Source of the DNA: Algihabitans albus
GTDB lineage: Bacteria > Pseudomonadota > Alphaproteobacteria > Kiloniellales > DSM-21159
Length of the DNA stretch: 64,000 nt
Reading direction: 5' to 3'
Assembly (NCBI RefSeq): GCF_003572205.1
Contig: NZ_QXNY01000005.1
Coordinates: 186,001 to 250,000 of the forward strand
Made by a program: the position numbers and the translations under genes. How positions within the stretch are numbered: the stretch's first letter is position 1; each line of letters begins with the position of its first letter. The notes under the pieces are model-generated. The model did not search any database, was not told the DNA's origin, and worked only from the letters and a program-made list of their open reading frames with translations. Below, one piece after another: positions 34,550-42,949 of this stretch.

Positions 34550-35667
34550 GACCAGGCCCAGTCGTCGATGAGAAAGTCGGGGATGTAGCGGGTACCGTCC
34601 GGCTTGCGAGACCAGACGGCTGGGTTGCGGAAGCGCTCGGCGATCCCGAAGAAGGTCTCTTCGGTGGTGCCGGCGAAGCGGCAGAAGCTCGCGATATCCT
34701 GCGTCGGCTGCTGCTCTCCCGAGATTCGCAGGATCTCCAGCGCGTCCCTCCGCGTCATCCGGTCGTTTCGGATCTCCAGGGAGAGGTTGTCGAACAGCCG
34801 GGTGAATCCGAACTTGAACCACTTCATCCAGTGGTGAATGGCGATGAAGTCGTCGTCGATGTCGGCGAAGTCGTAGTAGCCGGTGCGTGCGCCCGCGGCC
34901 TCGGCGCGGAAGCCATGGATTTCGGCCACGCGCCGTGTTTCCTCGGGATCCCAAGGCAGGTAGTAGCCCAGAAAAATAGCACGGACACCGGCCGTCTCCA
35001 GCTCCTCGCTGCTGGGTCCGAAGTAGGCGGCTAGATCCTTCGCCGAGAGCGCCTCGTCGACCCAGTCCGCCGCCGTGGTACCGTGGGTGACGCCGTAGGT
35101 CTTGAGCCAGGCTTCGTCGAGACGGAAGCCGGTCAAGGCTTCGTCCTGCGTGCCGTACTCGAAGGCCGAGTTCTCGCCCCAAACCACCAGCGGGATGCGC
35201 AGCCGCGTCGCCAGGGTGAGCGGAATGTTGAAGAGGGCCATATGCATGGGAATGGCCGTGGAGCCGAAGCGCTCGAAAGCCTTCAGCATGAAGGTCGCCT
35301 CGACCCTGGGACTGATCTGCCAGTCGATATGGTCGACGCCCAGGGCGACCAGATTGTCGAGGTTGCGTTGGCCGATGGCGGTGCGTGCCGGCGTCTTCCA
35401 GGTTACGGCCAGTGGGCGCAGGCCCAATTCCAGACACTTAACCGTCTGCCAGGTGCTGTCCTTGCCGCCGGAAACTGGGATCAGGCAATCGTAGCCTGTC
35501 TCTTGCGCCTTGGCCTGCTCGACTACGCTGCGGAGCTGCGCGGCGCGGGCGGTCCAGTCGATACCGGGTTTGCTGGAATGGGCGCGGCAGGCGTTGCAGA
35601 CGCCGTCGCTCCCGATCTCCAGGTTCGGGCGCGTGTCGGGCAAGACGCAGGAGCGACACCACTTCAT
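34546..35667 (-). CDS. N-acetyl-sugar amidotransferase, WbpG/PseA family
   Basis: 373 residues. The N-terminus has the zinc pairs CRSC (4-7) and CNAC (24-27); the ATP-pyrophosphatase loop SGGKDS is at 66-71. WGENSAFEYGTQDEALTG and KFGFTRLFDNLS are family hallmarks. Relatives convert an acetamido group of a nucleotide sugar or nonulosonic acid to acetamidino. It is the second such domain in the operon, unlike the fused copy free-standing and next to a canonical asparagine synthase, which may be its own ammonia source. Confidence 0.9.
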   Translation of the reverse strand: MKWCRSCVLPDTRPNLEIGSDGVCNACRAHSSKPGIDWTARAAQLRSVVEQAKAQETGYDCLIPVSGGKDSTWQTVKCLELGLRPLAVTWKTPARTAIGQRNLDNLVALGVDHIDWQISPRVEATFMLKAFERFGSTAIPMHMALFNIPLTLATRLRIPLVVWGENSAFEYGTQDEALTGFRLDEAWLKTYGVTHGTTAADWVDEALSAKDLAAYFGPSSEELETAGVRAIFLGYYLPWDPEETRRVAEIHGFRAEAAGARTGYYDFADIDDDFIAIHHWMKWFKFGFTRLFDNLSLEIRNDRMTRRDALEILRISGEQQPTQDIASFCRFAGTTEETFFGIAERFRNPAVWSRKPDGTRYIPDFLIDDWAWS

Positions 35668-37502
35668 GCGGCGAACTCCTCCAGGAACAGCTTGGCATTC
35701 ACGAAGTTGAAGAGAAACTTCGACTGGCTGTTCGGTAAATCCGCCTGCTCGATCAAGGCGGCGATCCGGTCGCGGCGAACGACCTCGAAGACCGGGCTGT
35801 CGGCCAGAAGTTCGTCCCGTACGCCGGGGTCCGTGACGTCGAGGTAGTCGAGGATCGGCGCGTTGAAGCCGACTTTACGCGGATTGTCGAGCAGTGCGTC
35901 GGGGGCCAGACCGCGGGCGGCATCGCGCAGCACGGCCTTGGCACGGCCGTTGCGTACCAGATGCCGGGTCGGAATGCTCCGGCACCAGTCGAAGAGTGCG
36001 CCGTCGAGAAAGGGGGAGCGGTTCTCGACCGAGAAGTACATGGCGTTGAGATCGTCCTCGTGCAGGATCACCGGCACGCTCTCGGCGAACAGCTCGTTGG
36101 CCATGCGGTTGCGGAGCAAGGTCTCCGTAAAGCTGATTTCCGCGAAGGGTTCGTAGAAGGGCTGGATCAGGAAATCGGCGAAACGCTCCGCATCCAGATA
36201 GATGTGGTCGCGCGCATAGGGTCGACGAACGAAGTAATCGGGGTCCTGCAGGAAAGGATTGCGCACGATCGGCGCGACCTGAGCCCGCCAGTCCTCCAGG
36301 GCCTCTGCATGGTGCTGCGGGTCTTCGGCGGCCATGGCGGCGAGGTAGGCGTTATGGTGGTCGAAGTAGCCGCTGAAGATCTCGTCCGCCCCGGTACCGC
36401 TGACCGAAACCTTGTAGCCGGCCTCGGCCACGGCAGCCATCAAGCGCCACTGCGCGTAGTAGGTGATGGTGTAGACCGGGGCGTCGTGCTGCCGCACCAG
36501 GTCGCGTAGATTCGTCAGGAAGCCGTCGGTCTCAAGCGGGATCGGCGTATGCCTGAGACCATGCTCGCGCACCGCCGCCTCGACCATCTCCCGCTCTTCG
36601 TAGCGGGTGTCGCTGTTGACGATGGTGAAGCCGTGGACCTCGTAGCCCAGCTCGCGTTTGGCCGCTCCGATCAGGGCGTTGGAATCGATGCCGCCGGACA
36701 GGCAGAAAGCGACCGGGACATCGGCGCGCAGGCGCAGTTCGACCGAACGGACCAGGCGGTCGCGGGCGCCGGCCACGGCCTCCTCGTAGCTCATCCCCGA
36801 CTCTTCGGCGCCGAAGGTCGGGCGCCAGAAGGGCCGGCTGTCCAGGCGACCGTCGCGTCCGACTGTGGCGACATGGCCGGCCGGCAGTTCGCTCAGCCCC
36901 TCGAAGAAGGTCTCGCCGCTCTTGTAGAGCGACTTGTAGCCGTTCACGAGGTAGCGCCGGACTTGCCGCAAATTGACCGGCGGCTGGCCGCCGGCAAGCG
37001 CGAAGAGAAACTTGGCCTCGGAACCGAAGAACAGGCCGCCGCCGGCAGCGCGCAGCAGGTACAGCGGTTTCTCGCCGAAACGGTCCCGGCCCAGCAGCAG
37101 CGTGCCGTCCGAGGCGAGCCAGGCGAAAGCGAACATGCCCTCGCATCGCTCCAATGCCGCCGCGCCGTCGCGCGCGAGAAGGTGAGCGAGAACGGGGGTG
37201 TCGCCGCTGCCGATCGGGCCGTCGCCGTCTTGCTCCAGCGCGTCGCGCAGCTCCAGGTAGTTGTAGATCTCGCCGTTGTAGGAGAGCAGCCCACCCTCGG
37301 TTTCGAAGGGTTGATTGGCGCGGGGGTCCAAGTCGAGGATCGCAAGACGGCTGTGCAGGAGGTGCAGCTGACGGCCATCCGACGTGACCCGGTGGACCTG
37401 GCCGAAGGCGTCCGGGCCGCGCCGACCCATCAGGGCTTGGCAGGCCTCCAGCCGCTGCGCGCTCAGTCGGGTCGGCCCGATGTATCCGGCGATGCCGCAC
37501 AT
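35664..37502 (-). CDS. asnB: Asparagine synthase (glutamine-hydrolysing), canonical Cys2
   Basis: 612 residues. The N-terminal class II glutaminase begins MCGIAGYIG with the catalytic Cys2, and RDRFGEKPLY is present. The synthetase domain has the SGGIDS ATP loop and SGTGADEIFSGY. The length is normal for AsnB. Its stop overlaps the WbpG-type gene start (ATGA). Within a sugar locus, members of this family often amidate a sugar uronate or supply an amide group, so free asparagine synthesis is not certain. Compare the Ser2 paralogue at 21019-22902. Confidence 0.9.
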   Translation of the reverse strand: MCGIAGYIGPTRLSAQRLEACQALMGRRGPDAFGQVHRVTSDGRQLHLLHSRLAILDLDPRANQPFETEGGLLSYNGEIYNYLELRDALEQDGDGPIGSGDTPVLAHLLARDGAAALERCEGMFAFAWLASDGTLLLGRDRFGEKPLYLLRAAGGGLFFGSEAKFLFALAGGQPPVNLRQVRRYLVNGYKSLYKSGETFFEGLSELPAGHVATVGRDGRLDSRPFWRPTFGAEESGMSYEEAVAGARDRLVRSVELRLRADVPVAFCLSGGIDSNALIGAAKRELGYEVHGFTIVNSDTRYEEREMVEAAVREHGLRHTPIPLETDGFLTNLRDLVRQHDAPVYTITYYAQWRLMAAVAEAGYKVSVSGTGADEIFSGYFDHHNAYLAAMAAEDPQHHAEALEDWRAQVAPIVRNPFLQDPDYFVRRPYARDHIYLDAERFADFLIQPFYEPFAEISFTETLLRNRMANELFAESVPVILHEDDLNAMYFSVENRSPFLDGALFDWCRSIPTRHLVRNGRAKAVLRDAARGLAPDALLDNPRKVGFNAPILDYLDVTDPGVRDELLADSPVFEVVRRDRIAALIEQADLPNSQSKFLFNFVNAKLFLEEFAA

Positions 37503-37509
37503 GCCGCGT

Positions 37510-38520
37510 TCAGTCCAGCAGTTCCGGGGTGAGGGGCGTGCCGGCGGGAACCGGCTGTTTCACGCCGCGGCCCAACAGGTCGGCTTCGGAGCCGGGCCGC
37601 GGTCCGCCGGCTGGACGCAGCCAGGTGAGATCTTGCGGGCCGATGATCTGGCCGGGCGTCAGGGCGCGGGCGGCACAGATCGAGCGCCGCGCGGCGGCGG
37701 CCACTGGAGTTTCCTCTTCCTGGATGCGCTTGACGCCATCGCCCAGCAGGGCCTCCGCCCCACGCACCCGTTCCACCAACTCGGCCAATTCCTGTGGCTC
37801 GGCGGAGAGTTGATGATCGCGGAAGTCCGACTGCGTCTTCGAGAGTGTGAAGTGCTTCTCGATCACTCGGGCGCCCAGCGCCACGGACAGGACCGCCGCC
37901 TCGATGCCCAGGGTGTGGTCGGAGTAACCCGGTACGGCGCCGTAGGCCGACAAGGACAGGATCGCACGGAGGTTGGCTGCGTGAACCGGGGTCGGATAGG
38001 CGGAGACGCAATGCAGCAGCACGAGGCCAGGATCGCCAAGCATCGCATCGGCCCAGGCGGTCCGGATCCTTGCCACCGCCAAGGCGACCTCCTCCGGTCG
38101 GCTCATGCCGGTCGAGATCAACAGGGGTTTCGCGGTCAGGGCGACCCGCGTCAGCAGGGGAGCGAAGTCGTTGTCGCCGGAGGCGATCTTGAAGGCCGGA
38201 ACCAAGGGGTCGAGCAGGGCGACCGCCTCCAGGCTGAAGGGCGTCGAGAGGAACAGGACCCCGGCTTTGGCCGCGACGGCCGCGAGGCGCGCATGGTCGT
38301 CGGCTGTCAGGGCGAAGCGCCGCAACTGCTCAAGGCGGGCGGTCTGATCGGTGGCGACCAGACGCTCCGGATCGATGGTCTGGAACTTGACCGCCTGGGC
38401 GCCGGCTTCGGCGGCACGATGGATCATCTCTTCCGCGCGGCCGAGGTCGCCTTCATGATTATTGCCGATTTCCGCGACAACCAGGATGTCACGGGTCAGA
38501 TCCACCGGGCCGATCTTCAC
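37510..38520 (-). CDS. neuB: NeuB-type nonulosonic acid synthase
   Basis: Condenses phosphoenolpyruvate with a six-carbon amino sugar to a nine-carbon sialic-acid-like sugar. 336 residues: the NeuB barrel (VVAEIGNNHEGDLGRAEEMI, KFQTIDPERL, PLLISTGMS, GYSDHTLG, EKHFTLSK) and a C-terminal SAF/antifreeze domain (RRSICAARALTPGQII). The start is the GTG at 38520, preceded by AGGAGG at nine bases; the frame is open to 38583 but those residues overlap the GNAT gene. Which nonulosonate (pseudaminic, legionaminic or other) cannot be told. Confidence 0.92.
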   Translation of the reverse strand: MKIGPVDLTRDILVVAEIGNNHEGDLGRAEEMIHRAAEAGAQAVKFQTIDPERLVATDQTARLEQLRRFALTADDHARLAAVAAKAGVLFLSTPFSLEAVALLDPLVPAFKIASGDNDFAPLLTRVALTAKPLLISTGMSRPEEVALAVARIRTAWADAMLGDPGLVLLHCVSAYPTPVHAANLRAILSLSAYGAVPGYSDHTLGIEAAVLSVALGARVIEKHFTLSKTQSDFRDHQLSAEPQELAELVERVRGAEALLGDGVKRIQEEETPVAAAARRSICAARALTPGQIIGPQDLTWLRPAGGPRPGSEADLLGRGVKQPVPAGTPLTPELLD

Positions 38521-38524
38521 CGCT

Positions 38525-39256
38525 CTAGTCCTCCTGTCCGTGGAAGTGCAGAACGGTCTTCGCCTCTGCGAGACGAAAGCCAAGCGATTCGTAGAGACGG
38601 CAGGAGGGCAAATTGGCGGCCTGTGTCCCCACGCGTAGGCGTAACGCTTGCCTGCCCGCCTCTTCGGCGGCGAGCTTTCCGATCATCGCGCAAGCGAGGC
38701 CTTGGCGGGTCGCGGTTTGGGCCACTGCGATCAAGTCGATGACCAGAAGATCGTTTTCGCTTCGCAGAGCCTGCAGAAAACCGACGACCTCCCCCTTGTC
38801 CTGGGCAACCAGCATGAGGTCGCCGCGCCGGCCGGTGAAGTAGTTTTCGGCCCAAGCCGCCTTGATGCGGTCGGCCGCGGCATTGGAGATCGAAGGATCG
38901 AGATGAAAGCGCGAACTGCTGAAGTTGCCGGCGGCGATGGCGCCGACCGCCTGGCGATCTTCAGGTTGAGCGACTCGAACGCGCCGGTCGTCTGTTGCCG
39001 TCATGCCGGTTGCTTCGAAGGTGAGGGCTGTGTCGACAACCCGGAACCCGAGACCTTGCAAGGCGAGCGACGCATCCAGGGGGGCGACCGGAACCTTTGC
39101 CGAGACGAAACAGCGTCCGCGCGGCAGCTCGGCTAAGAGACTCTCCAGCGTCCAGGTCCGGGCCAACGCGAAGCAGGGCCGATCCAGCAAGCGCTGCAGC
39201 CAAGGATCGGGCGTGAGGACCTCGCCGCCGGGCAGGGGCGCCGCTTGTTCGGTCAT
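38525..39256 (-). CDS. GNAT-family acetyltransferase, probable sugar N-acetyltransferase
   Basis: 243 residues with a C-terminal GNAT fold: VVGFLQALRSENDLLVIDLIAV, QGLACAMIGKLAAEEAG (acetyl-CoA loop) and NLPSCRLYESLGFRLAEA. The two-part build, with the TALTFEATG edge in the N-terminal half, resembles the WecD/RffC-type amino-sugar acetyltransferases. It lies directly after the DegT aminotransferase (ATGA overlap), which would create the amine to be acetylated. Confidence 0.85.
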   Translation of the reverse strand: MTEQAAPLPGGEVLTPDPWLQRLLDRPCFALARTWTLESLLAELPRGRCFVSAKVPVAPLDASLALQGLGFRVVDTALTFEATGMTATDDRRVRVAQPEDRQAVGAIAAGNFSSSRFHLDPSISNAAADRIKAAWAENYFTGRRGDLMLVAQDKGEVVGFLQALRSENDLLVIDLIAVAQTATRQGLACAMIGKLAAEEAGRQALRLRVGTQAANLPSCRLYESLGFRLAEAKTVLHFHGQED

Positions 39257-40413
39257 GCGGCGGTATCCCGGATAGCGCTCTTAACGGCGGCCGCGATGGC
39301 GACCATGTCCTCTCCGTCCAGATGCGGGCCGACCGGCAAGGCGATCGACTGGTCGCTGATACGCTCGGCCTGTGGAAAGGCGCCGGCCGGGTGGCCGTAT
39401 TTTTCCCGGTAGTAGGTCATCTGCGGGACCGCGCGGGGATAGTAGACGCTGGTTCCGATGCCGGCTTGCTTGAGCTGGGCGACGATTTCGAAACGTCGCG
39501 GTGCGACGGCGTCGCTGAGAATCGCGGCGGTGCAGTAGTGGCTGCTGACGAAGCGCGCGTCGCCGGTCCAGAGCAGCTCGACCTCGTCGATCTCCGCCAG
39601 GGCGGCACGCAGTACCTTGGTGTTTTCGGCCCGGGCCTGAAGAAAGCCGTCTGCCTTTTTGATCTGCTCGATACCCAGGGCCGCGGCCAGCTCGTTCATG
39701 CGGTAGTTGAAGCCCAGCATGGTGACGTCGTAGACGCCCGGGACGCTGCGTTCGCTGTGGGTGCGGTCGACCCCGAAGGCCTTTTTGCGGGCGATGCGTG
39801 CGGCGGTGTCGGCGTTGCGCGTCAGGATCATACCGCCTTCGGCCGTCGTGATGTGTTTGACCGGATAGAAGGAGAAAGCGCCCAGGTCGCCGAGCAGACC
39901 GCAATGCACACCGTCCAGCCAACTCCCCAATGCGAGAGCGCAGTCTTCGACCACCGTCAGATCGTGCTTTGCGGCGATGGCATTGATCGCCGGCATGTCC
40001 GCCGGCAGTCCCAGGTAGTGCACGATCGAGATGGCGCGGGTACGCTCGGTCACTGCGGCGGCGACGGCATTGGGGGCGACGTTGCCTGTCTGCGGATCCG
40101 CCTCGACGAAGACGCAGGAAGCGCCCGTGAACTCAACCGCATGGGCCGTGGCGACGTGGGTTTGCGCCGGCACGATGACCTCGTCGCCCGGACCCAAGCC
40201 CAGATCGAAATAGGCCAGGTGCAGTCCGGCGGTGCAGGAAGAGACAGAGACCGCCGTGCCGCCCTTGCAGAAGCTGGCGAAGTCATCCTCGAACTGCTTG
40301 GCGCGCGGTCCGTGCACGAGCTGCGACCCTTGCAGAACGGAGACCACGGCCTCGATTTCCTCCTGTCCTATCAGCGGGCGTCCGAAGGGGCGCTGGCGCG
40401 GCAGCTCATGCAT
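39253..40413 (-). CDS. PLP-dependent DegT/DnrJ/EryC1/StrS sugar aminotransferase
   Basis: 386 residues. The PLP lysine is Lys186 in FYPVKHITTAEGGM, and the phosphate/PLP contacts SSCTAGLHLAYFDLGL and VVEDCALALGSWL are as in sugar aminotransferases such as PseC and LegC. It transfers an amino group, usually from glutamate, to a keto nucleotide sugar. Its first eight bases overlap the end of the oxidoreductase gene, and a GNAT acetyltransferase gene follows, giving a standard amination-acetylation pair. Confidence 0.92.
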   Translation of the reverse strand: MHELPRQRPFGRPLIGQEEIEAVVSVLQGSQLVHGPRAKQFEDDFASFCKGGTAVSVSSCTAGLHLAYFDLGLGPGDEVIVPAQTHVATAHAVEFTGASCVFVEADPQTGNVAPNAVAAAVTERTRAISIVHYLGLPADMPAINAIAAKHDLTVVEDCALALGSWLDGVHCGLLGDLGAFSFYPVKHITTAEGGMILTRNADTAARIARKKAFGVDRTHSERSVPGVYDVTMLGFNYRMNELAAALGIEQIKKADGFLQARAENTKVLRAALAEIDEVELLWTGDARFVSSHYCTAAILSDAVAPRRFEIVAQLKQAGIGTSVYYPRAVPQMTYYREKYGHPAGAFPQAERISDQSIALPVGPHLDGEDMVAIAAAVKSAIRDTAA

Positions 40414-41446
40414 GATGGGTCTCTAGTACAGCTCGGGTCATACGGGAGGTTTCGACTTTCACCGGTCGGCCGCAGTCGATCGCCTGGTCGATCGCGTGGC
40501 AAAGCTCCATCGCGCCCAAGACGTCGTTTTCGTCGACCAAGGGGGCGCTGCCATGAAGGATCGCTTCCACGAAGCTCGGCAGCAGCGCGTGCTTGGCGAC
40601 GCCGGGGTAGGGCGTTGCGATGTCCTCCGGAACGGCGTCTGCCGCACGTGACCGCCAGAGACGGGCGGAGCCGCGCCCGTTCTCGAAGGTGGCCTCGGTT
40701 CCGTAGACGAGCAGCCGATGGAAGTGCGGCTCGACGCAGCCGAAATTCGCTGAAAGCTTGCCGACCGTACCGTCGGCGAACCGCAGCAGGGCAATGGCGT
40801 AATCCCGGCCCGAGAACTCACTGCCGGTGCTGGCGATGCCGTTGCCCAGGGCGACGACTTCCCCAACCGCTTGACCCGTGAGCCATAGCAGCAGATCGGC
40901 GACGTGAATTCCGCCGCCGAGCATGACCGAATAGTTCGGAATCCGCCCGCGCCATCCGGCGGTCAGTTTTTCCAGCCTGCCGTAGTTGTAGTCGCCTTCG
41001 ATCGCGTAGATACGTCCGAGGCGGCCGTCATCGATATCGCGTTTCAACTGGGCAAAGCGTGGGGAGGCGCGCAGAACCGTGTTCGATGAGAGACGCAAGT
41101 GACGCCGACGCTCCAGCGCGTCACGGATCGCTGCCGTCTCTTCCGGCATCAGACAAAGCGGTTTCTCGGCGAAGACATGACGGCCCAGGGTCAAGGCCCG
41201 CAAGATCTGATTCGCGTGATCATCGTCGTAGCTCGCGACGCAGATGAGGTCGAGATCGCTCTCCTCGAGCAGTGCTTCCGCAGTCTCGAACAAGGGAACG
41301 CCGGGGAAATGCTCTTTGGCTTGCTGCCGCTTCACGGGATCCCGATCGCAAAGCGCCGCGAGATCGCAGTTCGGGTGCTGCGCGAGGCCGATCGCATGCT
41401 GGAAACCGACGCCCAGCCCGATCACGCCGGCGCGCAGGCTCATCAC
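40406..41446 (-). CDS. Gfo/Idh/MocA family oxidoreductase
   Basis: 346 residues with an N-terminal NAD(P) fold (RAGVIGLGVGFQHAIGLAQHPNCDLAALCDRD), the family EKPLCLMPEE segment containing the conserved Lys, and a C-terminal alpha/beta domain with GGGIHVADLLLWLTG carrying the catalytic His. Such enzymes oxidise or reduce sugar hydroxyls and in sugar loci often create the keto group for a DegT aminotransferase, whose gene follows directly. It overlaps the nucleotidyltransferase gene by an ATGA. Confidence 0.9.
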   Translation of the reverse strand: MMSLRAGVIGLGVGFQHAIGLAQHPNCDLAALCDRDPVKRQQAKEHFPGVPLFETAEALLEESDLDLICVASYDDDHANQILRALTLGRHVFAEKPLCLMPEETAAIRDALERRRHLRLSSNTVLRASPRFAQLKRDIDDGRLGRIYAIEGDYNYGRLEKLTAGWRGRIPNYSVMLGGGIHVADLLLWLTGQAVGEVVALGNGIASTGSEFSGRDYAIALLRFADGTVGKLSANFGCVEPHFHRLLVYGTEATFENGRGSARLWRSRAADAVPEDIATPYPGVAKHALLPSFVEAILHGSAPLVDENDVLGAMELCHAIDQAIDCGRPVKVETSRMTRAVLETHHA

Positions 41447-42171
41447 GCTCCGACCTCCGTTCCGCTGCGATCGGGCAGCAGACCGATGATGTCGTCGAGT
41501 CCGTAGCTGGCAGGTGGCCGATCCATGCGCTTGATCAGCGTCTCAACTCTCCGGAAATCCTCTTCGCAGTCGACCGAAAGCTGCAGCGACTCGAGAGGTT
41601 CTTGCCGAGCGAAGGCAAGTATCCGGAATCTATCGGCATGGCGGTAGAAAAAAGATGTGACGTGTTCGCGGTCGGATGCCGTCTCGAATTCGCGAACCGC
41701 GGCGCGGAAGGTCGAGGTCTTCAATATCTCGACCGATTGGCCCTTCGGGAAGCTGCGGGTTGCGACATTGGTGACCAGGTCGGGCCACTGTTGCCGGAAC
41801 AGCTTGGCCGCCCAGCTCACGATTTCCGGAGCCATCAGGGGACTGTCGCCCGAGATCCTGACGAAAGCGTCGGCGCCGTCGGAGACGGCCGCCTGAAGAA
41901 TCCGGCTGGCAACGTCCTCCAGCGGTCCGCGATAGCAGCGTAGACCTTCCTGGCCGGCAAAAGTCGCAAGAGGATCGTCGGAAGCTTCGCTCGAGGTTGC
42001 CAGCACGACACCGTCCAGGTCGGGCACGTGGCGGAGCCGGTCGATCAGGTGACCGAGCAGCGGCCGGCCACCCAGGGGGCGCAGGACCTTGCCTGGCAGT
42101 CGTTCCGACGATAGACGTGCCTGGACGATCGCGATGACGCGCCGGGCCGGTGCCTCGAAACTTAGGGTCAT
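41443..42171 (-). CDS. SpsF-like cytidylyltransferase (probable CMP-sugar synthase)
   Basis: 242 residues of the SpsF/acylneuraminate cytidylyltransferase family: VIAIVQARLSSERLPGKVLRPLGGRPLL is the nucleotide-binding start, with VRISGDSPLMAPEIV in the active-site region. It would activate the nonulosonic acid made by the NeuB homologue, as PseF or NeuA do. It is the first gene of the 20-gene operon; 242 non-coding bases separate it from fliW. Confidence 0.87.
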   Translation of the reverse strand: MTLSFEAPARRVIAIVQARLSSERLPGKVLRPLGGRPLLGHLIDRLRHVPDLDGVVLATSSEASDDPLATFAGQEGLRCYRGPLEDVASRILQAAVSDGADAFVRISGDSPLMAPEIVSWAAKLFRQQWPDLVTNVATRSFPKGQSVEILKTSTFRAAVREFETASDREHVTSFFYRHADRFRILAFARQEPLESLQLSVDCEEDFRRVETLIKRMDRPPASYGLDDIIGLLPDRSGTEVGA

Positions 42172-42413
42172 GCCGACTCTCTACCTAGCGAGGCGGACTG
42201 CAGCAGCTTGGAAAGCCGTTGCGCCGCGCTTCGGACCAGACAGCGGCCGAACCTCGTGCGGGCTCGGCCTGTCCAGTCGGAGAATTTCGTTAACCCTATT
42301 TCGAAAGCGTTAACGGCGGCCGAATTCGAGGCATTCTACCTAATTTTTGCCAAGTCTCGAGGTGTCGGGACCGCTGCCCTGGGGGGCGAGCTCCTGCCGC
42401 CGAGGATGCCGTA
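42172..42413 (-). promoter_or_regulatory. Leader region of the sugar operon with paired GTTAAC elements
   Basis: No gene. The minus strand contains GTTAACGCTTTCGAAATAGG followed by GTTAAC (about 42289-42314). GTTAACGCTTTC recurs exactly at 29837-29848 before the DUF4910-type gene. The GTTAAC units resemble CtrA half-sites but lack the 7-base spacing. TTGGCAAAAATTAGGT (about 42340-42355) resembles -24/-12 but the -12 GC is missing. The promoter is not identified. Confidence 0.4.
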
Positions 42414-42914
42414 TCAGGCTTGGGGCATGGTGATCGGGTGCTGCACCGCATAGTGCGGATTCCCCAGCACGACCTGCCGCGCAGTTCGGGCATCGAAGTC
42501 GATGAGCACCGGCGCACGCAGGTTGATGCTGAGAGACGCGCCCTCCGGACTGGTCCGGGCCGTCACGATCAGGAGCGTTTCCAGGTTCGTCGAAGCCATC
42601 CCGACCGCTTTGGCTCCCGCCTCGATGTCGAGCGGCTCGATCAGACCCGGATGCAGCTCCAGCGGCGTGACGACGAAGCTGACGTCGATATCATCGAGCG
42701 ACTGCAGCAACTTGAAGGCCGCGAGGTTCGGGTCCGGCAGGTTGGCCAAGCCGAAGTGCCGGTGCGTCGCAAACCCCAACGGGCCCGAGGGCATCAGGAG
42801 GCTGTTGTTCGCATCGAAGGCGAAGGTGCCGAAGCGGGTCTCGACAAGGGTCTGAGGCACGACGGACCCTTGGTCGGGAGCTGCTGTGGCCAGGGCGTGG
42901 GCGGAGGTCGACAT
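42414..42914 (-). CDS. fliW: Flagellar assembly factor FliW
   Basis: Binds flagellin and, in other bacteria, sequesters the translation regulator CsrA so that flagellin level controls its own synthesis. The 166-residue product shows VETRFGTFAFDANNSLLMPSGPLGFATHRHFGL, then LDDIDVSFVVTPL, ETLLIVTARTS and SINLRAPVLIDFDARTARQVVL, all FliW landmarks. I start at the ATG at 42914 with GAAGGA ten bases upstream; a TTG at 42932 is possible. It closes the flgI-to-fliW operon, downstream of flgL. No csrA is in the window. Confidence 0.93.
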   Translation of the reverse strand: MSTSAHALATAAPDQGSVVPQTLVETRFGTFAFDANNSLLMPSGPLGFATHRHFGLANLPDPNLAAFKLLQSLDDIDVSFVVTPLELHPGLIEPLDIEAGAKAVGMASTNLETLLIVTARTSPEGASLSINLRAPVLIDFDARTARQVVLGNPHYAVQHPITMPQA

Positions 42915-42949
42915 GGCGATAGTTTCCTTCAAACCAGGTAACCGGGCGG

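Noticed and set aside
42338-42356. Sigma-54 promoter for the sugar operon
   Set aside because: TTGGCAAAAATTAGGT has a good -24 half but the -12 GC is absent (GT). The sugar operon is left without an assigned promoter.
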